DNA of 5,040 bases from Clostridiales bacterium (GTDB taxonomy: Bacteria; Bacillota; Clostridia; Peptostreptococcales; Anaerovoracaceae), in assembly GCA_009778945.1 (NCBI GenBank), contig WRFF01000131.1, forward strand, positions 1 through 5,040, written 5' to 3'. The notes under the pieces are model-generated. The model worked only from the letters and a program-made list of their open reading frames with translations. It searched no databases and was not told where the DNA came from. Positions 1 through 5,040 of this stretch are shown piece by piece (positions within the stretch are counted from its first letter, which is position 1; the number at the start of each line of letters is the position of its first letter). The position numbers and the translations under genes were made by a program.

Positions 1-1035
1 CGGCATCCAAAAGAGCGAAAGGCCGGTCTCCGCCTCGAACTCCACGTTCGCGGTGCCGCCGCCGAACTGCGGCGTGAACAAAGTCCCCGAAGTCGCGCTT
101 TTCTGCAGGGCGTGAAGGTTTGGCGCGATATCCTGATCCTGATCGCTCGTATAAGGGTATACGTCCTGTATCTTCGAGGGATCCGCAAAAGACTCGTTCA
201 GGATGAAGACAATATCCGTATCGAGCGATTTTAAATCTGTTCTCCCTTTGTTTCCGGCTGCGGCCTGCGCCTTGTAACGCGCGACGATATCCGCCACGGC
301 CTTTTCGGAATATCCTTCCGGTTCGGCTAGATTGCCGTTGGTCATATTGCTGAGAAACCCGGCGACGAAACCGTTGAGCCCGTAATTTTGGTTCTGGTTC
401 CACGCGATAAAATCAAATCCGATTTTTTTGGCGGCCGCGGAATCAGGCTGCACAAAGACATTGGAAAGCGCCATGAACGCGATGACGGCGCAAACCGCGA
501 TCACGATGCGCACGCCCGCGGTGCGCATGATCCGGATCACTTTTTTATTTTCCTGACTGTACCGTCCCGCCTTGTGTCTGGCGCGCACGATCAGAAAAGT
601 CATAAGCGCGCCTACAGCCAGTATGACGCCGATGATAATCCACTGCTTCGCCACTTCGTGCGGATCCGCCATGGACTGTACCTCGTTGAAATTTCCGGCG
701 CCCGTTACGATGTCGCTTGGGTAAAGATTCTCGCCGCGCGCCGCAAATTTCGCCCGGTTTGCGTAAGTGATGATCATCAAAAGCCCCAAAAATATGCTGC
801 CTCCCAAAAATACGTTGCCCACCACCGCCGAACAAAATACGATTATGCAGAGCAGCACCGTCGCGCTGAAGAAAAACAGCGGTCTGTTTGCAACTAAAAG
901 CCCGGAATACCCGACCCGGTACTGGATGAAATATTCAAACGCGATGGCTAAGAGAACGGCGATCACCGCCGAGGCTATCACATAGCCCTTTCCGAAGAAA
1001 AGGCTGTGCCCGGATCCGATTTTATTTTCTTTCAC
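1..1035 (-). CDS. LTA synthase-like phosphoglycerol transferase, membrane sulfatase-fold enzyme (partial, C-terminus off window)
   Basis: The minus-strand frame is open from about 1035 to base 1, giving 345 residues with no stop. Five hydrophobic segments (about residues 18-36, 52-73, 76-92, 131-150 and 174-191) precede an outer domain. That is the LtaS layout of five membrane helices followed by an extracellular alkaline-phosphatase/sulfatase-type domain. Two active-site motifs are visible: DIVFILNESF, where Glu281 fits the metal-binding Glu, and GGGTANVEFE, where Thr328 fits the catalytic Thr that carries glycerol phosphate. The preceding EPEGYSEK stretch is also typical. The family moves glycerol phosphate from phosphatidylglycerol to a growing polymer or glycolipid outside the membrane. 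The rest of the domain lies beyond base 1. The start is uncertain. GTG at 1035 has AAGGA only 3 nt upstream, GTG at 1050 is in frame, and GTG at 981 has GGAAAGGG before it. The 1035 start overlaps the upstream glycosyltransferase gene by 14 nt, which suggests translational coupling. Whether it makes true LTA or decorates another polymer cannot be told. Confidence 0.9.
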   Translation of the reverse strand, partial: MKENKIGSGHSLFFGKGYVIASAVIAVLLAIAFEYFIQYRVGYSGLLVANRPLFFFSATVLLCIIVFCSAVVGNVFLGGSIFLGLLMIITYANRAKFAARGENLYPSDIVTGAGNFNEVQSMADPHEVAKQWIIIGVILAVGALMTFLIVRARHKAGRYSQENKKVIRIMRTAGVRIVIAVCAVIAFMALSNVFVQPDSAAAKKIGFDFIAWNQNQNYGLNGFVAGFLSNMTNGNLAEPEGYSEKAVADIVARYKAQAAAGNKGRTDLKSLDTDIVFILNESFADPSKIQDVYPYTSDQDQDIAPNLHALQKSATSGTLFTPQFGGGTANVEFEAETGLSLFWMP

Positions 1036-1990
1036 TATTCCTTCTTTCACTTCCCCCAATATCTTCTTGTTTTAACAGCAGGTCGAACATATTGATCGTC
1101 ATCTCAAAGTTCTGCCGGTTCTGCCCCACGATCGTATTGAGGATAAGGCCGCAGATGAACGACAGGACGCCCGCGAGGAAAAGAAATCCGGACGCGATCA
1201 GCGACAGCCCGTGCGGCACTTCTCCGGTCACAAAATACAGATAGACCATCGGCAGGAAAATCGCGAGGGTCAATAGAAAGAAGACGATCGCAATGATGCC
1301 GAAAAACTGCAGCGGCTTATAATTCTTGTACAGGATCGCGATGGTCTTAAGCACTTTCACGCCGTCGGTAACCGTATTGAGCTTGGAAACGCTCCCCTCG
1401 GGCCGATCCCGGTAGCCGACGGGGACTTCGGCTAAGTTCATATTTTTATTCAGGGCGTGGATCGTCATCTCGGTCTCGATCTCAAAGCCCGTGGACAGCA
1501 CCGGAAACGTCTTTACGAACAGCGGGGAGAAAGCCCGGTATCCAGTCATGATATCGGTCACGTTTCCGTGGAAAAGCCGGTTCACAAGCTTGCGCACGGT
1601 TTTGTTCCCCGCGTTGTGGAACTGCCTCTTGTTCTCCGTGAAATAAGTCGACGAAAGGCGGTCCCCCACGACCATATCGGCGCCCTCGTTCAGGACGAGG
1701 TCCACCATCGTACGCGCGTTTTCCGCCGGATAGGTGTCGTCGCCGTCGATCATAAGGTAACAGTCCGCGTCAATCTCCCGGAACATCGTGCGGATCACAT
1801 TGCCTTTGCCCTGCTTGCGTTCGTAACGCACGATAGCACCCGCGGCCCGGGCGATTTCGTCCGTACCGTCCTTGCTGTTGTTGTCGTACACATAGATGTC
1901 CGCCTCCGGCAGCGCGGCCCTGAAATCCCGGACAACCTTTTCGATGGTCTGGGATTCGTTGTAGCAGGGGATCAATACGGCAATACTCAT
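1022..1990 (-). CDS. family 2 glycosyltransferase, DPM1/polyprenyl-phosphate type, with two C-terminal membrane helices
   Basis: This 322-residue protein begins with a GT-A fold: IPCYNES (7-13), then YDNNSKDGT (35-43) for nucleotide-sugar binding, and DGDDTYP (82-88) carrying the metal-binding acidic cluster. Further conserved-looking blocks are TDIMTGYRAFS (145-155) and GFEIETEMTIHA (168-179), followed by RPEGSVSKLNT (196-206). Two membrane helices close the protein (about 229-253 and 262-285), followed by a charged tail. Proteins of this shape transfer a sugar from a nucleotide donor to a polyprenyl phosphate or other membrane lipid at the cytoplasmic face. The sugar cannot be read from sequence. 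The gene is second in the minus-strand operon, 15 nt after the GtrB-type gene and overlapping the LTA-synthase-like gene. The ATG at 1990 is supported by GGAGG 9 nt upstream. No key residue appears to be missing. Confidence 0.93.
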   Translation of the reverse strand: MSIAVLIPCYNESQTIEKVVRDFRAALPEADIYVYDNNSKDGTDEIARAAGAIVRYERKQGKGNVIRTMFREIDADCYLMIDGDDTYPAENARTMVDLVLNEGADMVVGDRLSSTYFTENKRQFHNAGNKTVRKLVNRLFHGNVTDIMTGYRAFSPLFVKTFPVLSTGFEIETEMTIHALNKNMNLAEVPVGYRDRPEGSVSKLNTVTDGVKVLKTIAILYKNYKPLQFFGIIAIVFFLLTLAIFLPMVYLYFVTGEVPHGLSLIASGFLFLAGVLSFICGLILNTIVGQNRQNFEMTINMFDLLLKQEDIGGSERRNSERK

Positions 1991-1999
1991 CTCAGATTT

Positions 2000-2004
2000 C
2001 CTCC
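2000..2004 (-). promoter_or_regulatory. ribosome binding site for the DPM1-type glycosyltransferase
   Basis: The minus strand reads GGAGG here, 9 nt before the ATG at 1990. It sits just inside the 15-nt gap after the upstream TAA (2008-2006). It fixes the start and indicates that the second gene is translated from the shared transcript. Confidence 0.8.
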
Positions 2005-2005
2005 A

Positions 2006-2983
2006 TTACGAACGCGGTTCACGGACCTTTTCACCGAAGCCGTCCAAAATATCCTGCACCAGGAAGCGCGGACGCGCCTTGGTTTCCAAATAAATCTTTC
2101 CGATATATTCGCCGATAATCCCGATCGCGAAAAGCTGCAATCCGCCAAGCGCCCAGATAGACACAACGGTGGACGCCCAGCCGGGTACGATCACGCCGGT
2201 GAAATACTGCACGATGAAACAAATGGCGACAACGATGGCGACAATGAAAATCACGATTCCAAGACCGGCGATAAGGCGGATCGGTTTGATGGAAAGCGAC
2301 GTCACGCCTTCGATGGCGAAAGCGACCATTTTCCCAAACGGGTATTTGCTTTCCCCCGCGACGCGCTCCCCGCGCTCGTATTCGACCGTTGCGGACGGGA
2401 AGCCCATAAGCGGCACCATGCCGCGCAAAAATAGATTGACTTCGTGATACTCCGCGAGGCCGTCCAGCGCCCGCCGGCTCATAAGCCGGTATTCGGCGTG
2501 ATTGTAGACAGCTTCCACGCCGAGACGCTCGAGCAGCCGGTAAAAGGCAAGCGCGGTCGAACGCTTGAACGCCGTATCCTTTTCGCGGTTGCCGCGCACG
2601 CCGTAGACGATGTCATTGCCCTCCGCGTATTTGGCCAGCATCGCGTCCACCGCGTCGACATCGTCCTGCAGGTCGGCGTCCATCGTGATCGTAACGTCGC
2701 AGCGGTCCTTGACCGTCATCAGCCCCGCAAGCAGCCCGTTCTGATGGCTCCAGTTGCGGCTCAGATTGATGCCGGAAAACAGTTCGTCCCCTTCGTGCAG
2801 TTCCCGGATAATTTCCCACGTCCGGTCCTTTGAACCGTTGTTGACAAAACAGACCCGGCTGTCGGACGCAATCACATCCGACGCTACGAGCGCTTCCATC
2901 TTTTCATGCAGCCGCGCCGCCGTCAGCGGCAGGGCTTCTTCCTCGTTATAACAGGAAATCACAATATATAGTCTGGCCGTCAT
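2006..2983 (-). CDS. family 2 glycosyltransferase, GtrB/bactoprenol glucosyltransferase type, with two C-terminal membrane helices
   Basis: This 325-residue protein has the full GtrB-like plan (GtrB, ArnC, YkcC and CsbB relatives). It starts with VISCYNEEE (8-16) and a nucleotide-binding segment, FVNNGSKDRTW (46-56). LSRNWSHQNGLLAG follows (74-87), then the metal-binding DADLQD (102-107), AEYRLMSRRAL (163-173), NLFLRGMVP (183-191) and GESKYPFGKM (210-219). Two membrane helices follow (about 237-261 and 271-291), and the end GEYIGKIYLETKARPRF is typical of the group. The family loads a sugar from UDP- or dTDP-sugar onto undecaprenyl phosphate at the cytoplasmic face, for later use outside the membrane. 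The donor sugar is unknown. The usual Asp of the DDGS/NDGS motif is Asn49 here. The ATG at 2983 has AAGGA 6 nt upstream, and a likely promoter lies near 3034-3062. It is the first gene of the operon. No GtrA/GtcA-type flippase is seen in the window. Confidence 0.94.
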   Translation of the reverse strand: MTARLYIVISCYNEEEALPLTAARLHEKMEALVASDVIASDSRVCFVNNGSKDRTWEIIRELHEGDELFSGINLSRNWSHQNGLLAGLMTVKDRCDVTITMDADLQDDVDAVDAMLAKYAEGNDIVYGVRGNREKDTAFKRSTALAFYRLLERLGVEAVYNHAEYRLMSRRALDGLAEYHEVNLFLRGMVPLMGFPSATVEYERGERVAGESKYPFGKMVAFAIEGVTSLSIKPIRLIAGLGIVIFIVAIVVAICFIVQYFTGVIVPGWASTVVSIWALGGLQLFAIGIIGEYIGKIYLETKARPRFLVQDILDGFGEKVREPRS

Positions 2984-2989
2984 ACTTGT

Positions 2990-2994
2990 TCCTT
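2990..2994 (-). promoter_or_regulatory. ribosome binding site for the GtrB-type glycosyltransferase
   Basis: The minus strand reads AAGGA, 6 nt before the ATG at 2983. Spacing and sequence are good and support this start as the first codon of the minus-strand operon. Confidence 0.75.
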
Positions 2995-3006
2995 ATAATA
3001 CCTTGG

Positions 3007-3019
3007 GGAACTCAATTCC
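3007..3019. repeat. short imperfect palindrome in the divergent intergenic region
   Basis: The sequence GGAACTCAATTCC pairs at five of six positions around a central base. It lies between the predicted start of the minus-strand transcript (about 3027) and that operon's ribosome binding site. It could be an operator or a very small hairpin in the leader, or it could be chance, since the arms are short. Confidence 0.3.
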
Positions 3020-3030
3020 ACCTTAATTTC

Positions 3031-3060
3031 TTGATTATACCATACCGATTCCTGTATACT
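3031..3060 (+). promoter_or_regulatory. predicted promoter of the divergent polytopic membrane protein gene
   Basis: TTGATT (3031-3036) and TATACT (3055-3060) are separated by 18 nt, a plausible housekeeping-sigma promoter. Transcription would start near 3067. That is too late for a start codon at 2986, and it favours the ATG at 3085, which would have a short leader, over the ATG at 3067, which would be leaderless. Confidence 0.5.
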
Positions 3061-3062
3061 AA
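3034..3062 (-). promoter_or_regulatory. predicted promoter of the minus-strand glycosyltransferase/LTA-synthase operon
   Basis: On the minus strand TGGTATAAT is present, a perfect -10 hexamer (3039-3034) with the extended TGn element. A -35 at 17 nt spacing would be TTAGTA (3062-3057), only three of six matches. The extended -10 could compensate for it. Transcription would start near 3027, leaving a leader of about 44 nt before the ATG at 2983. The -10 shares bases 3034-3036 with the -35 of the opposing promoter. Confidence 0.6.
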
Positions 3063-3084
3063 CATAATGGAAAATGGAAACAAA

Positions 3085-4629
3085 ATGACATCTCCTCAAA
3101 AGGCTTTTCTTCCGGCATTCTGCGGCATCCTGCCGTTTCTTTGCTTCTTTATCATCTTTCTGGTCCTGCTCCTTCCGATACAGCTTCGCGGCAGTTCAGA
3201 TGACACCGCGCATATCGACGAGATTATGAATATGGGGATCCCCGCGTGGATCAAGATGCGCGCGGTGACCTGGCAGCCGCGGTTTGCCAGTGACCTGGCC
3301 TTTGCCATACTCCTGTTCCGCCTGCCGCTTTGGAAGGTGCTGAACGCGGCGGTGATGAGCGTGCTGCTCTGGATCGTCACACGGACGGCTTTCTATGGGG
3401 ACGGCGTACGGCCTGCGGATCAGCCGGAGAGCGCGCGGGGCGCGCATGCGCGTCTGACGGCACTCGCGGTCTTCGTCTGCCTGTTCTTCTTCCTGGTCCA
3501 CCCGAACGTGATTACTTCCGGTTCGGTTTGGTTCACAGGCTCGTTCTATTATCTCTGGCCGACAACAGCCATGCTGCTCGGGCTCTCCCCGTTTCTGCTG
3601 GCTCTGTATGGCAAGCGTCTTCCTTTCCCCTATGTCCTGACGCCGATTTGCATCCTCTTCAGCCTCTGCGCCTGTTTCATAGAACAGACAGCGGCTGTAC
3701 AGATCGGAGTCTCCTTCCTGGTGCTGCTGCGTTTCGCCGTGAAGCGGGAGCGTGTTTCCCCCGCGCTGTTTGTACATTTCATTCTGCTGCTTGCAGCCAG
3801 CGCCGTATTTTTCTATTTGGACTTCTTTTCCACGCGCGCGCATCTGGCGGAGCTGCCGCTCTTCCCTGAATTCGCAAACTTCTCTTTCATGGACAAACTG
3901 CTGCTTGGCGTGAACGTCTATACCACGCATTTGCTGCATATTTCCAACATCCTCTTCACGGCGCTCGCCGCGTTTTCCGGCTGGCTGGCATATCGCCGGA
4001 GCAAGCACGACGCGCCGCGGAGCCGGAAAGCGCTTCGTTTTCTGTTTTTCCTGCCCGCGGCCTGGGCGCTCGTAAACGCTCTTCCGCTGCCCTGGGGCTA
4101 TACAAAGATGACCTTCGAAGCGCTTGGAGGAAGGCCCGGCGCCCTCGGCTTCGGCGTCCCAGGCTGGCTGGGCTTTCTCTACGATACGCGGCCGATGGCC
4201 GCTTCGCCGGCGCCGGGCGCCGTCGCTCTGGCTGTCCTTGCGGTCCTTTGCGTACTGAGCCTGTTTTATCTGCTCTATAAGGCGTTTCCGGCCACGCGCG
4301 ACCGCTTTCTCGCTTGTGTACTGTATCTGGCGTCCTTTTTCGCCGGCATTCTTATCGGGTTTTCCCCCTCCATTTGGGCATCGGAAAGCCGCCCGAATTT
4401 CCTCCCGAATTTCCTGCTTGTGCTTTTGCTCGCCCTGCTCCTCCGCAGCAGCATGAAAAAACCGGGTCCGGAAGCCCGGGATCCTGCTCCGGCTGCAGCC
4501 CTTGACGGCTTTTCGCTCCGGCGGTCACTCCCGGCAAAGATTTTCCTGGGGCTGCTGGCCGTTTTCGCGGTGTATGTCTGGATCCTGTATCACACAACCT
4601 TTGCAACAAACGTCTATTGGTGGTACTGA
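3085..4629 (+). CDS. polytopic membrane protein, DUF6056-like, possible GT-C-type glycosyltransferase
   Basis: From the ATG at 3085 this is 514 residues, very hydrophobic, with about 11-13 likely membrane helices (for example 10-32, 84-99, 124-139, 160-175, 226-246, 379-399, 407-427 and 484-502). After the first helix an outer loop carries SSDDTAHIDE (37-46), an acidic pair where GT-C enzymes have their catalytic Asp/Glu. The motifs WFTGSFYYLWP (149-159), FIEQTA (198-203) and FSPSIWASESRPNF (426-439) recall the DUF6056 family of uncharacterised membrane proteins. I recognise this from memory only. A role as an outer-face transferase using polyprenyl-linked sugars is inferred from topology and from the divergent GtrB-type gene. 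The start is uncertain. ATG 3085 has a weak GGAAA upstream, the ATG at 3067 has none, and a TTG at 2986 would lie before the predicted promoter. The gene ends 18 nt from the convergent small gene. It contains a 12-bp tandem duplication near its 3' end. Confidence 0.85.
   Translation: MTSPQKAFLPAFCGILPFLCFFIIFLVLLLPIQLRGSSDDTAHIDEIMNMGIPAWIKMRAVTWQPRFASDLAFAILLFRLPLWKVLNAAVMSVLLWIVTRTAFYGDGVRPADQPESARGAHARLTALAVFVCLFFFLVHPNVITSGSVWFTGSFYYLWPTTAMLLGLSPFLLALYGKRLPFPYVLTPICILFSLCACFIEQTAAVQIGVSFLVLLRFAVKRERVSPALFVHFILLLAASAVFFYLDFFSTRAHLAELPLFPEFANFSFMDKLLLGVNVYTTHLLHISNILFTALAAFSGWLAYRRSKHDAPRSRKALRFLFFLPAAWALVNALPLPWGYTKMTFEALGGRPGALGFGVPGWLGFLYDTRPMAASPAPGAVALAVLAVLCVLSLFYLLYKAFPATRDRFLACVLYLASFFAGILIGFSPSIWASESRPNFLPNFLLVLLLALLLRSSMKKPGPEARDPAPAAALDGFSLRRSLPAKIFLGLLAVFAVYVWILYHTTFATNVYWWY
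4392..4415 (+). repeat. perfect 12-bp tandem duplication inside the membrane protein gene
   Basis: The unit CCCGAATTTCCT occurs twice in direct succession (4392-4403 and 4404-4415). It is in frame and gives PNFLPNFL (residues 437-444) at the start of a late membrane helix, just after the SESR motif. It looks like a recent slippage event, or a fixed in-frame insertion of four residues. Confidence 0.85.
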
Positions 4630-4647
4630 TACGGGATTATCGCTCCC

Positions 4648-4911
4648 CTACAGAAACCTGTCTATAAGCTCTTTTCCGTACCCCGTCAACCGGTACCAGA
4701 CGCGCAGCGAATCCTCGCCGTGCAGTTCGGTCCGCACTTCTTCCAGGATACCGTTCTCCTTTGAGGTCATGAGGGCCTCCACGGCCCCTTTCCGCGAAAA
4801 CGCGCGGTAGCGGCCGTAGTCCGGCGAAAGCTCCTCCACGACCGTATCTGCGTCACCTTCCTCATGGTTTGTAAAATAAAGCAAAATCGCGTAATTAAGC
4901 GGCTGTTTCAT
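4648..4911 (-). CDS. small winged-helix-like protein, possible DNA-binding regulator
   Basis: An 87-residue soluble protein with no membrane segment. Its pattern suggests a winged helix-turn-helix. Helices would be at about 4-14, 19-29 and 38-53 (AFSRKGAVEALMTSKENGIL). A beta wing follows at about 57-76 (EEVRTELHGEDSLRVWYRL), and the closing LTGYGKELIDRFL matches the Y-x-LT-x-x-G-x-x-L ending common in PadR/MarR-type regulators. It resembles short hypothetical proteins of Clostridia that begin MKxPLNYA, but I cannot name a family. The ATG at 4911 has AAGGGGG 6 nt upstream. Its start lies inside the last codons of the preceding membrane protein gene (17-nt overlap), so the two are probably translated together. 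Its target is unknown. Binding to the nearby divergent promoter region is possible but unsupported. A DNA-free protein-interaction role is the alternative. Confidence 0.8.
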   Translation of the reverse strand: MKQPLNYAILLYFTNHEEGDADTVVEELSPDYGRYRAFSRKGAVEALMTSKENGILEEVRTELHGEDSLRVWYRLTGYGKELIDRFL

Positions 4912-5040
4912 CCTGCGCCCCCTTCCCCTTCATAAGCGAGGCAAACGGGTTGACCGCTATGAGCAGGATCCCTAAAAACATCACGACGGCGCCGATCCAC
5001 ACGATGGGCTGAAGCAGCCAGCCGTCCTCCTTGAAGAACA
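4895..5040 (-). CDS. C-terminal end of a membrane protein (partial, N-terminus off window)
   Basis: The minus-strand frame from 5038 gives 47 residues ending at TAA (4897-4895). It has a single clear membrane helix, QPIVWIGAVVMFLGILLIAV (fragment residues 10-29), then NPFASLMKGKG and a short polar tail. Too little is present to assign a family or function. This frame was preferred to the one ending in TGA at 4912-4910 because it is hydrophobic and protein-like, whereas the other is Arg- and Gly-rich like an antisense or shadow frame. It overlaps the start of the winged-helix-like gene by 17 nt, so the two probably form an operon that begins to the right of the window. Confidence 0.75.
   Translation of the reverse strand, partial: FFKEDGWLLQPIVWIGAVVMFLGILLIAVNPFASLMKGKGAQDETAA
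4918..4924 (-). promoter_or_regulatory. ribosome binding site for the small winged-helix-like protein
   Basis: The minus strand reads AAGGGGG, 6 nt before the ATG at 4911. It lies within the coding sequence of the upstream membrane protein gene, consistent with translational coupling. Confidence 0.65.

Noticed and set aside
388..897. Plus-strand open frame of 169 codons opposite the LTA-synthase-like gene
   Set aside because: It lies wholly antisense to a frame with LtaS active-site motifs, and its translation is low-complexity, charged and His/Arg-rich.
1457..2434. Long plus-strand open frame of 325 codons opposite the two glycosyltransferase genes
   Set aside because: Its translation is rich in Arg, His and Asp with no domain pattern, and it spans two firmly identified genes on the other strand. 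It is an antisense shadow of GC-rich coding sequence.
2994..2999. Perfect TATAAT on the plus strand
   Set aside because: No acceptable -35 is found at 16-18 nt upstream and no extended TGn element. It overlaps the ribosome binding site region of the minus-strand gene, so the match is probably due to AT-rich sequence.
2986..3084. N-terminal extension of the membrane protein gene from a TTG at 2986
   Set aside because: It would need a TTG codon without a ribosome binding site. It also crosses the predicted divergent promoter region and the AT-rich leader of the opposite operon.
3196..4008. Minus-strand open frame of 270 codons opposite the polytopic membrane protein gene
   Set aside because: Its composition is Arg/Gln/Glu-rich and it is antisense to a clear hydrophobic membrane protein. 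No ribosome binding site or family pattern was seen.
4650..4661. Small hairpin ACAG-AAAC-CTGT at the end of the small minus-strand gene
   Set aside because: A four-base-pair stem without a T-run is too weak to call a terminator.
4678..4696. Stem GTACC/GGTAC with a 9-nt loop near the convergent gene ends
   Set aside because: It has only five base pairs, lies inside the small gene's coding sequence, and has no T-run on either strand, so it is not a credible terminator.

Overview
The window looks like a Bacillota (Firmicutes) chromosome, probably a fairly GC-rich Clostridia-type anaerobe. The grounds are an LTA-synthase-type phosphoglycerol transferase, Gram-positive-style membrane glycosyltransferases and purine-rich GGAGG-type ribosome binding sites. 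This is inference from protein families and composition; the species cannot be named. I see no RNA gene, mobile element, CRISPR array or broken gene.

Layout. Positions 1-2983 hold a minus-strand operon read from right to left. It starts with a GtrB-type family 2 glycosyltransferase (2983-2006), followed after 15 nt by a DPM1-type family 2 glycosyltransferase (1990-1022). The third gene overlaps the second and is an LTA-synthase-like phosphoglycerol transferase (from about 1035, running off the left edge). Positions 2984-3084 are an AT-rich divergent intergenic region in which two back-to-back promoters appear to overlap. A plus-strand gene (about 3085-4629) encodes a protein of about 514 residues with many membrane segments. 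It resembles the DUF6056 / GT-C-like polytopic membrane proteins. It converges, with an 18-nt gap, on a second minus-strand pair: a small winged-helix-like protein (4911-4648), whose start overlaps the end of a membrane protein gene entering from the right edge (4895-5040).

How the genes may work together. The two glycosyltransferases are of the kind that either charge a polyprenyl phosphate with a sugar on the inner membrane face or build a membrane glycolipid. The LTA-synthase-like protein polymerises or transfers glycerol phosphate on the outer face. The divergent polytopic protein is a reasonable candidate for the outer-face, lipid-sugar-using glycosyltransferase. Together they suggest a locus for making and glycosylating a lipoteichoic-acid-like envelope polymer. 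The individual family calls for the three operon genes are firm. The joint pathway, and the role of the divergent gene, are inference.
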